This document shows, piece after piece, positions 42,564-52,900 of a DNA stretch of 64,000 bases. This DNA is from UBA4742 sp037138595 (GTDB lineage Bacteria > Actinomycetota > Acidimicrobiia > Acidimicrobiales > Acidimicrobilacustridaceae): NCBI GenBank assembly GCA_037138595.1, contig JBAXIB010000003.1, forward strand, positions 1-64,000. Reading direction: 5' to 3'. Every line of letters begins with the position of its first letter. Position 1 is the stretch's first letter. The notes below the pieces were generated by a model. The model made no database searches. It had not been told where the DNA came from and worked only from the letters and a program-made list of their open reading frames with translations. The position numbers and the translations under genes were made by a program.

Positions 42564-42635
42564 CTCGGAGGCAGGGATTCGAACCCCGAAGACGTGGACC
42601 AAAACCACGCATGTTGCCAATTACATCACCCCCGA
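42564..42635 (-). tRNA. tRNA-Gln (anticodon TTG)
   Basis: The minus strand folds into a full cloverleaf. Acceptor TCGGGGG pairs with CCTCCGA with one G-T. The D arm is ATGTAATTGGCAACAT. The anticodon stem is CGTGG/CCACG with loop TTTTGGT, giving anticodon TTG. The T arm is CGGGG/CCCTG with loop TTCGAAT. CCA is not encoded. It sits between bS22 (same strand) and glmU (opposite strand). Confidence 0.95.
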
Positions 42636-42675
42636 TCGGTGGCCCCACCTTAGTGTCCGCGTTAGAACTACACAT

Positions 42676-43794
42676 ATGAGTGAACGCCCGCTGTCTGCTG
42701 TCCTGCTCGCTGCCGGTGAAGGAACACGGATGCGCTCGACGCGACCGAAGCCCCTTCACCTGCTTTGTGGCCGTGCAATGTTGCTCTATGTCTTAGATGC
42801 GTTGAGTACTTGTGAGCCTCGCCGAGCGGTCATCGTGGTGGGTCACGGTGCCGAACGGGTGACGAAAAAGTTACAAGAAGAAGCACCTGATCTCGTGCTT
42901 GATTTCGTTGAGCAACGAGTGCAGCGTGGCACTGGTGACGCGGCAAGTGTCGGCCTTACCGTTTTTCCCGACGACGAACTTGATGACGATGAAGACGTTC
43001 TCGTGCTGCCTGGCGACACACCGTTACTGCGTCCATCCACCGTCGCGACGTTGGTGGCGACCCACCGTCAATCAGATGCTGCATGCACCGTCCTTACCGC
43101 GCGACTCGATAATCCAACCGGGTACGGGCGTGTCGTGCGCGGCAGCGATGGCCGAGTGCAACGAATCGTCGAACAAGGTGATGCAACCGATGACGAACTG
43201 ACCATTGATGAAGTCAACACGTCGATTTATTGCTTCCGCCGCTCGCTACTCGCCCCGGCACTGCGTCGCTTGAGTCCTGAAAATGCTCAGGGCGAGTACT
43301 ACCTAACCGATGTCGTGTCGGTTCTGCATGATGCGGGTTACGGCGTTGTCGCGATGGAGGCGCCTGATGCGCGAGAGACTCAAGGAGTGAATGATCGGGT
43401 TCAGCTTGCTACCGCTGAAGCTGAACTTCGTCGACGCACAAACGATCGCTGGTTGCGCATGGGTGTGACGATGGTTGATCCGGGGCGCACCTACATCGAC
43501 GCCACGGTGCAGCTTGCCGCCGACGTCACCCTTTTTCCGGGCACCTTGCTCCAAGGTCGGTGTGTGGTGGGCGCTGGTGCGGAGATTGGCCCTGACACCC
43601 GTTTAGTGGACTGCGTTGTGGGAGCGGACGCTGTTATTGAAAACAGTGTGGGTCGAGATGCCTCGATTGGTGACCAAGCGGTAGTGGGTCCCTACGCGGT
43701 CTTGGAGGCGGGAACGGTAATCGCGTCAGGCACCCGTACCGGCGCGTTCTACACTGCGGGAAGTACGGTCCAGGTTAGACACTCAGCGGAGTAG
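42676..43794 (+). CDS. glmU: GlmU-type N-acetylglucosamine-1-phosphate uridylyltransferase, shortened C-terminus
   Basis: This 372-residue protein makes UDP-GlcNAc for peptidoglycan. The pyrophosphorylase domain is complete: LAAGEGTRMRSTRPKPLH, GDTPLL, and DEVNTSIYCFRR. The left-handed beta-helix starts normally (VTLFPGTLLQGRCVVG) but the chain ends at GAFYTAGSTVQVRHSAE, about 100 residues short of bifunctional GlmU. The region carrying the acetyltransferase His, Tyr and Lys residues is missing. Another acetyltransferase must supply GlcNAc-1-P. prs follows after 9 bases, the usual glmU-prs pair. Confidence 0.9.
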   Translation: MSERPLSAVLLAAGEGTRMRSTRPKPLHLLCGRAMLLYVLDALSTCEPRRAVIVVGHGAERVTKKLQEEAPDLVLDFVEQRVQRGTGDAASVGLTVFPDDELDDDEDVLVLPGDTPLLRPSTVATLVATHRQSDAACTVLTARLDNPTGYGRVVRGSDGRVQRIVEQGDATDDELTIDEVNTSIYCFRRSLLAPALRRLSPENAQGEYYLTDVVSVLHDAGYGVVAMEAPDARETQGVNDRVQLATAEAELRRRTNDRWLRMGVTMVDPGRTYIDATVQLAADVTLFPGTLLQGRCVVGAGAEIGPDTRLVDCVVGADAVIENSVGRDASIGDQAVVGPYAVLEAGTVIASGTRTGAFYTAGSTVQVRHSAE

Positions 43795-43803
43795 GGAACT
43801 CGC

Positions 43804-44784
43804 ATGGAGCTCGTCACAAAGAAGCGGTTGTACCTCGTATCCGGTCGGGCCAACGTCCCGCTCGCGGCCGAAATCGCCGATCGACTCAACGTCACCTTGG
43901 GTGATGCCAACTTGGGTGAATTCGCCAATGGCGAATTGCATTGTCGGTTCGATGAATCGGTGCGAGGGACTGATGTGTTCATCGTCCAAAGTCCGAGCAG
44001 CACCGATGTCATGTCGGTCAACGACGCGATCATGGAACAACTCATCATGGTGGACGCGGCCAAGCGTGCTTCGGCCAAGCGCATCACCGTGGTGTGCCCC
44101 TATTACGGGTATGGCCGCCAGGACCGCAAGGCCGAAGGCCGCGAACCAATCACCGGCAAACTCATGGCCGACATGTTCCGCGTCGCTGGAGCTAAACGAC
44201 TCGTCAGTGTTGATTTGCATTCGGGGCAGATCCAAGGGTTCTTCGACGGTCCAGTCGATCACCTCACTGCGATGCCAGTTCTGACTGATTACATGGCGAC
44301 CTTGGGCGATGACCTTGTTGTGGTCTCACCTGATGCTGGCCGGGTGAAAGTGGCTGAGCGCTATGCGAATGTGTTGCACGCTGATTTGGCGATCGTTCAC
44401 AAGCGGCGGGTCAAGGGCGAGAAAAACTCGGTCGAGGCTCGCGATGTCATTGGCGATGTCGACGGTCGAGTGTGCGTGCTTATCGACGACATGATCGATA
44501 CCGCGGCAACGTTGTGTGCGGCAGCCGAACAACTTATGGATCACGGCGCAACCGAGGTCTATGCCGCGGCCACCCACGGCGTGCTTTCTGGCCCTGCAAT
44601 CGACCGAATCAAGAATTCGGTCATGGCAAAGGTCGTCATTACCAATACCTTGCCGCTTCCACCCGAGAAGCAAATTGACAAAATCGAGGTCGTTTCGGTC
44701 GCCGGCATTTTGGCCGATGCCATTGATGCCGTGTTCGAGGACACCTCAGTAAGTGAGATTTTTGGCGGTGCAAACCACAGCTGA
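43804..44784 (+). CDS. prs: Ribose-phosphate pyrophosphokinase
   Basis: This 326-residue class I PRPP synthetase makes PRPP for nucleotide, histidine and arabinan synthesis. It has the ATP-binding YYGYGRQDRKAEGREPI, the flexible-loop KRRVKGEKN region, and the PRPP loop LIDDMIDTAATLC. AGGGA before ATG 43804 can act as Shine-Dalgarno. It forms an operon with glmU. Confidence 0.97.
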   Translation: MELVTKKRLYLVSGRANVPLAAEIADRLNVTLGDANLGEFANGELHCRFDESVRGTDVFIVQSPSSTDVMSVNDAIMEQLIMVDAAKRASAKRITVVCPYYGYGRQDRKAEGREPITGKLMADMFRVAGAKRLVSVDLHSGQIQGFFDGPVDHLTAMPVLTDYMATLGDDLVVVSPDAGRVKVAERYANVLHADLAIVHKRRVKGEKNSVEARDVIGDVDGRVCVLIDDMIDTAATLCAAAEQLMDHGATEVYAAATHGVLSGPAIDRIKNSVMAKVVITNTLPLPPEKQIDKIEVVSVAGILADAIDAVFEDTSVSEIFGGANHS

Positions 44785-44917
44785 TCGGCTGTGAGATCGC
44801 TCCGATCGTGCCCGACTCGCACTCAAAGGCGAACCACCGGTAGCATGCCGCGCTGTCCTTTCTTCATTCGTCTGAGTCGTGGCGCCCATGCTGGTGCCCC
44901 TGCAGGAGCCCGCTGTC

Positions 44918-45574
44918 ATGGATGTAACACTTCCCGCCGAAATTGGTCGCACGACTGGTAGCAGCTCCTCGAAGCGGATGCGCGCCGACGGCCGTGTGCC
45001 GGCAGTGGTGTATGGCCTCAATCGTGAGCCACAGAGCGTTTCGGTGCAGTGGACTGAGTTGCGGCGGGCCCTCAACACCGAAGCGGGACTCAACGCTCTG
45101 ATCACGCTCGATATCGACGGTCACACCGACTTGACGATCATCAAAGCGTTGCAGCGTGACCCGGTTCGACGGTCAGTCGAACATGTTGATTTTCTTCGTG
45201 TCGATCCCAACGTAACGATCACCATCGAAGTTCCGATCGTGCTTATTGGTGAGGCAAAAGAAGTTGAGCAAGAACAAGGCATTGTCGAGCAGTTGCTCCA
45301 CACATTGACCGTGCATGCTCGTCCAGGCGCGATCCCGCCGCACCTCGAAGTTGATATTTCGTCCCTGACGATCGGAAGCGCCGTGCGCGTCAGCGACATG
45401 GCATTGCCTGAAGGCGCGACCACCGATATTGATCCGGAAGAACAAATTGCGATAGCGAGTGCCACTCGGGCAGCCGAAGCTGCAGCGACCGCCGAAGACG
45501 GCGAAGATGGCGAAGCAACTGACGCCGCTGATGGTTCTGGCGATGGCGGCGGTTCCGGCGACAGCGCCGAATAG
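44918..45574 (+). CDS. rplY: Ribosomal protein bL25 (CTC family)
   Basis: This 218-residue 5S-rRNA-binding protein has the L25 N-domain with SKRMRADGRVPAVVYG and VEHVDFLRVD, the beta-rich TL5 C-domain (VEQLLHTLTVHARPGAIPPHLEVD), and a Gly/Asp/Ala-rich acidic tail. Start ATG 44918 is chosen because CAGGAG lies 9 bases upstream; the frame is open from 44879. pth follows after 20 bases, the common bL25-pth pair. Confidence 0.94.
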   Translation: MDVTLPAEIGRTTGSSSSKRMRADGRVPAVVYGLNREPQSVSVQWTELRRALNTEAGLNALITLDIDGHTDLTIIKALQRDPVRRSVEHVDFLRVDPNVTITIEVPIVLIGEAKEVEQEQGIVEQLLHTLTVHARPGAIPPHLEVDISSLTIGSAVRVSDMALPEGATTDIDPEEQIAIASATRAAEAAATAEDGEDGEATDAADGSGDGGGSGDSAE

Positions 45575-45594
45575 TACGAGCCGATTTTTCGCTA

Positions 45595-46185
45595 ATGGCC
45601 GACCTGTTAGTGGTCGGACTCGGTAATCCCGGCGCTGAATATGTCGGCACGCGCCACAACGTCGGCTTCGACGTGGTGGAGTTATTGGCTGAACGTCATG
45701 GTGGGCGATTTCGTAAAGGCAAAGAACGAGCGCTTGTTGCGGAAGTGCGCATCGGCGCCAAGCGGGTAGTCCTCGCCGAGCCACAGACCTACATGAACGA
45801 GTCCGGGCAGTCAGTCGGCGTTTTAGTGCGCCGGTTCGAGATTACGAATTTGCACAAGTTGATTGTCATCCATGATGAGCTTGATTTACCGGTAGGGCGC
45901 ATGAAGGTCAAAGTTGGGGGAGGCCTTGCGGGACACAATGGGCTTCGATCAATCAAGTCACACCTGCATTCAGATGATTTTGTTCGAGTACGAATCGGGG
46001 TCGGTAAGCCGCCGAGTCGCGAAGAGGGCGCCGACCACGTCTTGAAACGGCCTAGCAAGGCCACTCGGTTGGCACTCACTTCCATGATCGAGCGAGCGGC
46101 AGTTGCGGTTGAGTCGCTTGTCGATGAGGGCCCCGATGAGGTGATGGCTCAAGTGAATGGCATGCCTGACATCGGAGTCGGCTAG
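45595..46185 (+). CDS. pth: Peptidyl-tRNA hydrolase
   Basis: This 196-residue enzyme frees tRNA from stalled peptidyl-tRNA. It has VGLGNPGAEYVGTRHNVGF with catalytic His21, PQTYMNESGQSV, HDELDLPVGRMKVKVGGGLAGHNGLRS and the C-terminal lid. Its TAG stop overlaps the GTG of the GT87 gene by one base. Confidence 0.96.
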   Translation: MADLLVVGLGNPGAEYVGTRHNVGFDVVELLAERHGGRFRKGKERALVAEVRIGAKRVVLAEPQTYMNESGQSVGVLVRRFEITNLHKLIVIHDELDLPVGRMKVKVGGGLAGHNGLRSIKSHLHSDDFVRVRIGVGKPPSREEGADHVLKRPSKATRLALTSMIERAAVAVESLVDEGPDEVMAQVNGMPDIGVG

Positions 46186-47399
46186 TGGAGGCGGCACCGC
46201 TCCAACCGCGTACGGCACACTGGGCTTTGGCCGCTGGCATCGTGACACTGCTGAGTTCGATCGTGTTGTTCCTTATCGTGCGACCGCTCAATCATGGCGT
46301 TTTCGAATATCCCGATCTCAATGTTTATCGACTTGCGGGCTCACGGCTTCTCGACGGTCGAATGTTGTACTCGACTGATCCAAAAACGCTGCCATTCACG
46401 TACCCACCGTTTGCTGCATTAGTGAGCATTGGGTTCGCGTTCTTGCCGCCGAAGGTTGCTGGATTCGTGTGGTTCAGCGTGAACATCGTGATGCTCGTCG
46501 TAGTTGTGCGGATTGTTTTTCGCCCCGCGATTGAGCGACTTCCGCATGGTGCGCGCCTACCAGTGCTTCTGGTACTTGCGGCGGCGATGTTTTGGGTACG
46601 TCCGATCAATGACACGATTGATTGGGGACAAATCAACCTGTTTTTGTTGGCTCTCGTGCTTGTCGACGGTATGGGCCTGACCCGTATCCCGCGAGGCGTG
46701 CTTGTGGGTGCATCGGCGGCGATCAAATTGGTACCAGGAATTTTCGTCGTCTTTTTTGCCGTGACTCGACAATGGAGAGCGACCGCACTTGCCGCCGCCA
46801 GCATGGTCGCGTGCATCGTCTTGACTCACATCATTGCCCCAAGGTCGTCTTGGTTGTATTGGACGCAATACTTGTTCGAAAGCAATCGGATTGGCGATAG
46901 TCGCTACTACTCGAATCAATCGCTACTCGGCATGGTTCAGCGAACGGTTCCGAGTAGCTGGGTTGGATTCGTCTGGATTGGGACAATCGCGATTGTGTTA
47001 GGGGTGGGGTTTGTGCGGGTGAGCCGTGCCTATGTCGCTGGCGACGTGTTAGCGGCGCTCGCGATCACCGGCTTGATCGGATGTCTTTGCTCACCCATTT
47101 CGTGGTTCCACCATTTTGTGTGGGTGCTTCCCGCGCTCGGCGTTTTGGTCGATGATGGCCGCGATCGTCGTAGAGTTGTTGCTGCAGCACTCGTCGCGTT
47201 GTTGGTCACCACCCATCTGCCCTATGTGGGAATACACCTCGTGGGCAGCGGCGGTTTGATCAGTGTGATCGGCTGGGTGCTTGAAAATTCGCTTGGTCTC
47301 GTCACCATGGCGTTGGTGGCGGCACTGCCATACCGGCGAGCGTTCGCTCGGCACCCGATCATCCTTGAGACGGAATCAGGGTGTACTCAGGATTCATGA
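46185..47399 (+). CDS. GT87 family polyprenol-dependent mannosyltransferase-like membrane protein
   Basis: This 404-residue polytopic protein has about ten TM helices. It shows the GT-C loop pattern FEYPDLNVYRLAGSRLLDG after TM1, with Asp in YPDLNVY, then LPFTYPPFAALVS and GQINLFLL typical of DUF2029/GT87. Mycobacterial relatives such as PimE add mannose to PIMs from polyprenyl-phosphomannose. Acceptor unknown here. Its last 41 bases overlap the convergent OB-fold gene. Confidence 0.85.
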   Translation: MEAAPLQPRTAHWALAAGIVTLLSSIVLFLIVRPLNHGVFEYPDLNVYRLAGSRLLDGRMLYSTDPKTLPFTYPPFAALVSIGFAFLPPKVAGFVWFSVNIVMLVVVVRIVFRPAIERLPHGARLPVLLVLAAAMFWVRPINDTIDWGQINLFLLALVLVDGMGLTRIPRGVLVGASAAIKLVPGIFVVFFAVTRQWRATALAAASMVACIVLTHIIAPRSSWLYWTQYLFESNRIGDSRYYSNQSLLGMVQRTVPSSWVGFVWIGTIAIVLGVGFVRVSRAYVAGDVLAALAITGLIGCLCSPISWFHHFVWVLPALGVLVDDGRDRRRVVAAALVALLVTTHLPYVGIHLVGSGGLISVIGWVLENSLGLVTMALVAALPYRRAFARHPIILETESGCTQDS

Positions 47400-47715
47400 T
47401 TGCGAGCGCTTCCCGGCACTCGAAAACCATTCCTTCGACTTCTAGGTATTTGCCGACGCGTATCCCAGGTATTTGACGACGGCCAAGGAAGATCACGTCG
47501 ATTCCCCCAGTGGCGTCGACAATGGTGCATTCGAGGCTGACCACTCCGCTTTCCCATGGTTGCACTCGCACCTTATGGATGCGGCCCACGACTCGTACTC
47601 GGTGTCGCCAGCGGGAGTCACCAATCAGGCTGCAGTTGGCGGGGCGAGTCGGGAAGTCACCTGAATCGGATTCGCCGGAATCGATGGTGGACTTGTTTTT
47701 TCGCCAGAAGGTCAA
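47359..47715 (-). CDS. OB-fold nucleic-acid-binding domain protein
   Basis: This 118-residue protein has a polar 25-residue start, then an OB fold: RVRVVGRIHKVRVQP, VSLECTIVDATGGIDVIFLGRRQIPGI and KYLEVEGMVFE. The actinobacterial relatives lie next to potassium uptake genes, as here. Role unknown. Start TTG 47715 overlaps the permease stop (TTGA), so it is translated by coupling after the transporter. Confidence 0.8.
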   Translation of the reverse strand: MTFWRKNKSTIDSGESDSGDFPTRPANCSLIGDSRWRHRVRVVGRIHKVRVQPWESGVVSLECTIVDATGGIDVIFLGRRQIPGIRVGKYLEVEGMVFECREALAIMNPEYTLIPSQG

Positions 47716-49751
47716 CTGTCAAGACTTTTCGAAATGGGCTCGTTGGTGAAAACGGACACCGCAGCTTTGGTGTCAGCCACGATCTCAGCGGCGACTTTTG
47801 CTCCTACCGGAGTCCCGAGGTGGTAGGGGACGAATGTGACGTTCGCGTGAGGCACATCAGCGAGCGTCTTGGCGATTGAGTCAGCGGTGTGGTCGTGGAG
47901 AAACCGATGCCAAAATCGGTGGTACTCGCGGCGAGGGATCAGAACGGTTACTTCAGTCTCGGCACCGCGGACTGCGTCGGCGATGACTTGAAGCACTCCT
48001 CGTGTGATTCGGCGATCAGAACATTCGATAATTTCGAGCGGGAGTCGGCTGAGGCCAAGACGCGTCCACTCGGTGGCAAGTAGTTCGGCCTTGTTTTCGT
48101 CCATAGCGAAGTGGATTGCCTTGAGCTTGTTTGGCGAAAGGGTTCGAGCGTATTGGATGGCGCGGGCTGAACTTCGGTCAAGCCTTTCCACCAGCACGAT
48201 CACCGAGTGGTAGCGAAGGATGGGTTCGCTTGCTGCCTTGGCGGCCTCAGACTCGAGTTCGACTTTTTCATTTTCGTACGCATGATTGAGGCGAACGAGC
48301 AGTACGACCATGACTGGCACGAGGATCATGATGAACCATGCGCCACCTGTAAATTTGAAGTAACCGATAACAACGGTAACTACGCCGGTGGTGATGGCAC
48401 CCAAACCGTTGACGAAGAGTCCAAGACGCCAGCCGGTTTCTTTGTCGGTGATGTGTTTTTTTGCCATCCCGGCCTGAGAAAGGGTGAATGACGTAAACAC
48501 GCCGATCGCGTACAACGGGATCAGATGGGTGACGTCCGCCTGAAAAATAATGACGGGAATTGCTCCCGCAATTGCCAAGGCAATGATCCCGTTTGAGAAG
48601 ACCAGGCGGTGCCCGCGTTTAGTCAACTGTTTCGGCATGAATGCGTCTTCAGCATGAAAACTCGCGAGTCTTGGAAAATCGGCGAAACTCGTGTTCGCTG
48701 CTAGAACCAAGATCAACATGGTTGCTGCTTGGGTGAATAAAAACAGGACATGTCCGGCAGGGGTGGTGCCATATATCGCGTGAGCGGCTTGAGCTAGGAC
48801 GGTGCTGCTTTCGCTCGGAACGATGTGCATCGTCGCGGCTAACCACGAGATTCCAATAAACATTGTTCCTAATAACGCGCCCATCACCACCAATGTCTGA
48901 CGCGCATGCGTTGCTTCTGGTGGCTTAAACGCTGGGACTCCATTGGAGATTGCCTCAACGCCAGTCATGGCCGCACCGCCGGAAGCAAACGCGTGCAAAA
49001 CAAGGAGGATGGTGGCGGCGCCGGTCGCTTCAAGCGCCACCGGATCTGCGGGGGCGACGTAGTGGAGTCCGTCGCCGAAAATCGATCGAAATACGCCCAT
49101 ACCGATCATCAGGAACATGGCGACGATGAATAAGTAGGTGGGTATGGCAAAAATCTTTCCGGATTCCTTCACTCCGCGAAGGTTTCCGATGCAGATGATT
49201 GCGATGAACGCGAGCGCGACCGGGACTCGATAGGGGTAGACGGCGTGAAATGCCGAATACAGAGCGGCAACGCCTGCCGAAACAGATACCGCAACGGTCA
49301 GGATGTAATCGGTCAGCAACGCAACTCCTGCTACTTGAGCGGGAATGAGGCCCAAGTTGTCCTTGGTGACGATGTATGCGCCGCCGGCCGACGGGTAGGC
49401 CTTGATGGTTTGCCGATAGCTGAAAATCAAAATGACCAAAACCGCAACGAGCGCAAGCGTGATCGGAATCAGAAGACTGAACGCCAATACGCCAATTGCT
49501 CCCGCACCGATAAGTAACGTTCGGAGGATTTCTTCACTCGCGTACGCCGTTGACGACAATGCGTCCGACGCGAAAACTGCGAGGGCAATTGGCTTCCCAA
49601 GACGTTCGTGGGCGAGTTGATCATTGGTAAGGGCCGGTCCGAGTACACGACTTTTGATTCGGAAACCGCGTGTTTCGGGAAGTTCGATCGATGAACGCGG
49701 TGGTGTCGGTTGGATTTCCGCTGGATCCATTGTCTGGGAGCTCAAGGGCAT
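47712..49751 (-). CDS. APC-superfamily permease, KimA-like potassium uptake transporter
   Basis: This 679-residue protein has 12 TM helices followed by a roughly 150-residue cytosolic domain (YHSVIVLVERLDRSSARAIQYAR...) with a USP-like alternating strand/helix pattern. TM1 FASDALSSTAYASEEIL matches the KimA family of K+/H+ symporters, which are controlled by c-di-AMP in Bacillus. Start ATG 49751 is supported by TATGGT 6 bases upstream; ATG 49730 is an alternative. The pairing with an OB-fold gene is common in actinobacteria. Confidence 0.88.
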   Translation of the reverse strand: MPLSSQTMDPAEIQPTPPRSSIELPETRGFRIKSRVLGPALTNDQLAHERLGKPIALAVFASDALSSTAYASEEILRTLLIGAGAIGVLAFSLLIPITLALVAVLVILIFSYRQTIKAYPSAGGAYIVTKDNLGLIPAQVAGVALLTDYILTVAVSVSAGVAALYSAFHAVYPYRVPVALAFIAIICIGNLRGVKESGKIFAIPTYLFIVAMFLMIGMGVFRSIFGDGLHYVAPADPVALEATGAATILLVLHAFASGGAAMTGVEAISNGVPAFKPPEATHARQTLVVMGALLGTMFIGISWLAATMHIVPSESSTVLAQAAHAIYGTTPAGHVLFLFTQAATMLILVLAANTSFADFPRLASFHAEDAFMPKQLTKRGHRLVFSNGIIALAIAGAIPVIIFQADVTHLIPLYAIGVFTSFTLSQAGMAKKHITDKETGWRLGLFVNGLGAITTGVVTVVIGYFKFTGGAWFIMILVPVMVVLLVRLNHAYENEKVELESEAAKAASEPILRYHSVIVLVERLDRSSARAIQYARTLSPNKLKAIHFAMDENKAELLATEWTRLGLSRLPLEIIECSDRRITRGVLQVIADAVRGAETEVTVLIPRREYHRFWHRFLHDHTADSIAKTLADVPHANVTFVPYHLGTPVGAKVAAEIVADTKAAVSVFTNEPISKSLDS

Positions 49752-49757
49752 GAGCCG

Positions 49758-49763
49758 ACCATA
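49758..49763 (-). promoter_or_regulatory. -10 element TATGGT, leaderless promoter of KimA-like gene
   Basis: TATGGT (minus strand) is 6 bases before ATG 49751 with no Shine-Dalgarno. Confidence 0.4.
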
Positions 49764-49918
49764 CGACCGACCGCTGCGAGCGGCACAATTCGCGGGTCGG
49801 CGGTGCGTTTCGTCGTCGCCTCGGGCTCGGGATGATCGGCGAATATGGCGGTAACGGGCAAGCATGGCAAGGTCTGTCCGTTACGCTTTGTCCTCAAGGG
49901 CCGTTCGTCCAACCGATC

Positions 49919-52900
49919 ATGAGACTGATGACTACGCCGCTTCACGCATTGCCTGCGCTTTTGCATGACGAGCCCGGGCTTACCCAAGTGTTGGGGAAAA
50001 CAAACACTGTGCTCGCCGTGCCAGAACCGGGTAGGGCGATTGTGGTTGCCGCGCTCGCGCGCTTATCGAGTCGACAGCCCATTGTGGTTGCAGTGCCCAC
50101 GTCAAGTGACGCCGATCGACTGGTGCACGATGTCGGGGCTTTTCTAGGCGCCGATGAAGTTGAGCTCTTTCCAGCATGGGAAACCCTGCCGTTCGAGCGG
50201 GTAAGTCCTGGCATTGAGGTTATGGGTCGTCGACTTCGAACGATTTGGCACCTCCGGCAAAGCGGACGGGTCGATTCGGCCGAGCGCGGTCGTGGTGCAC
50301 CGCGAGTCATCGTGGCGCCGATTCGGGCGCTGGTTCAACGGCTCGGACCGCATGTCGAAGATGTCGAACCGATCATCGTCGGTCATGGTGATCGCCTTGA
50401 TCCGTCGGTACTGGTATCGGATCTAGTTGGAGCCGGTTATCGCCGCGAGGATTTGGTCGAACATCGCGGCGAAGTGGCTATTCGTGGATCAATCGTCGAT
50501 GTGTTTCCGTCGACGTCCGATGTGCCAATTCGCATCGATCTGTGGGGCGATGAAGTCGATCGTCTGACCGAGTTTTCGGTTTCCGATCAGCGTTCAACCA
50601 TCGACCGAGCTGAGGTCGAACTCTTCCCGTGCCGCGAGCTACTGCCGACCGAAGAGGTGCGCGCCCGCGCCGAGGCCCTTATCGGGATTCAGCCGTGGGG
50701 TCGCGAACAATGGGAACGCTTGAGCCAAGGCCACACGTTCGATGGCATGGAGTCGTGGCTTCCCTGGATCGCGCCTGACCAACGGACCCTTTTAGATTTG
50801 CTCGATTCGTCGTCGCAGGTGCTCTTGGTCGATCCGCGGCGCATGCGTGACCGAGCAAGTGACATCATCGCCGAGGAGGCTGACCTTGCCGCCACACTTG
50901 CGGTTACCTGGGGTGCGGTTCCCTCAGGGGAGGGGTCGAGCGGCACCCGAAATGAGGCAAACGGATTTCCGTCGTTGCACCTTCCATTCGAACAATTGCT
51001 TGCCCGCACCCAAGCTTCGGCCTGGACAATTACCACTGCTCCCGAAGGCCCCGACGTTGCAACTGTGGGTGCCTCGGGTTGGCCCCCCGTTGTCGGTGAT
51101 GGTTCAGCGTTGGTGTCGCAACTCACCGGACTGCTGTCAGGGGGGTATCGCGTTGTTGTTGCGGCCGATGGAGCGGGAACTGCGGCGCGTCTCGCCGCGT
51201 TATTGAGCGACGGCGGTGTGTACTTGGCACTTGACGAGGCTGGTTCACAACGGGATCTCACCCAACCGGGTGGCACCGTGGTCGTGCAACCGTTAGAGCG
51301 GGGGTTTTTGCTGCCGTCTATCAAGCTGGCGGTTCTGGCTGAGTCTGACATTACGGGTCGCCGGCGAAGCCATCGGGTGGCGCGGCCGCGTAAACGCGAG
51401 GCGCAAGGTTTCTTTGATGATCTCAAACCGGGCGATTATGTCGTGCACTATCAGCACGGTGTGGCCCGCTACGGCGGAATGGTCAAGCGGTCGATCGGTG
51501 GGGTCGAACGTGACTACTTGTTGCTCGAGTACCGAGGCGACGACCGGCTCTATGTGCCATCGGACCAGATCGATGCAGTTCGACACCACACCGGAAGTGA
51601 TTCACCGACGCTGAGTCGCATGGGCGGAGGTGAATGGCAAAAAGCGAAAGCGAAAGTTCGGTCTGCGGTCGCAGAGATCGCCCAAGAACTTGTCGTGTTG
51701 TACCAAACCAGAATCCACACCTCCGGTCACGCATTCGCTCCCGATACGCCCTGGCAGCGCGAACTCGAAGAGTCGTTCCCGTTTGAGCCAACTCCGGATC
51801 AAAAAACGGCAATCGACGACGTCAAGCAAGATATGGAATCGCCTGTTCCTATGGATCGCTTGGTCTGTGGCGATGTTGGATTCGGCAAGACCGAAGTCGC
51901 GCTGCGAGCAGTCTTTAAGGCAGTGCAGGACGGCAAGCAAGCGGCGATTTTGGTGCCGACGACGTTGCTCGCTCAGCAGCATTTTCAGACCTTTAGCGAC
52001 CGTTTCGCCGGATATCCCATTCGAGTTGAAGTACTCAGTCGATTCCTGACTTCGGCCCAGGCGAGAAAGGTCGTCTCGGCGGTTGCAACTGGCGAAGTCG
52101 ACGTCGTCATCGGGACCCATCGTCTGTTATCCGACGACATTGTGTTCAAGGACCTTGGCCTACTTGTTGTCGATGAAGAGCAACGATTTGGCGTCAGTCA
52201 CAAGGAGTCCATCAAGCAAATTCGAGCCGACGTCGATGTGCTCACGCTGACAGCGACGCCCATTCCTCGCACGCTTGAGATGAGTCTTACTGGCATTCGG
52301 GATCTGACGTTACTCAACACTCCTCCCGCCGACCGCCAGCCGATTTTGACTTACGTGGGCGACTACGACGAAAGGGCTGTTGCCGAAGCGATTCGCCGCG
52401 AGCTGTTGCGCGACGGACAAGTGTTTTTTGTTCACAATCGCGTTCAGGACATTGACAAGGTTGCATCCGAAATCAATGAGTTAGTGCCGGAGGCACGCAT
52501 CGCGATAGCGCACGGCCAAATGGATGAGGGTTCACTCGAACAAGTCGTGCTTGATTTTTGGGAAGGCGAATACGACGTTTTAGTTTGCACCACCATTATC
52601 GAGTCGGGAATAGACATGCCAACGGTTAATACGCTGGTCGTTGATCGAGCCGACCTGCTCGGCTTGGGACAGATGCACCAACTGCGTGGTCGGGTGGGCC
52701 GTGCCGGTTCAAGGGCCTACGCGTACCTGTTCGTTCCGCCCGATCGATCGCTAAGCGAACAAGCCTATGAACGATTGAAGACTATTGGTGAGGCAACTGA
52801 ACTCGGTTCAGGTTACAAAATCGCCATGCGCGATCTTGAGATCCGAGGCGCGGGAAACTTGCTTGGCACGGGGCAATCTGGTCACATCGCGGCCGTCGGC

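Noticed and set aside
42454..42759. 135-codon extension of bS22
   Set aside because: The upstream part runs through the tRNA-Gln gene and the antisense start of glmU; the bS22 similarity begins exactly at ATG 42453.
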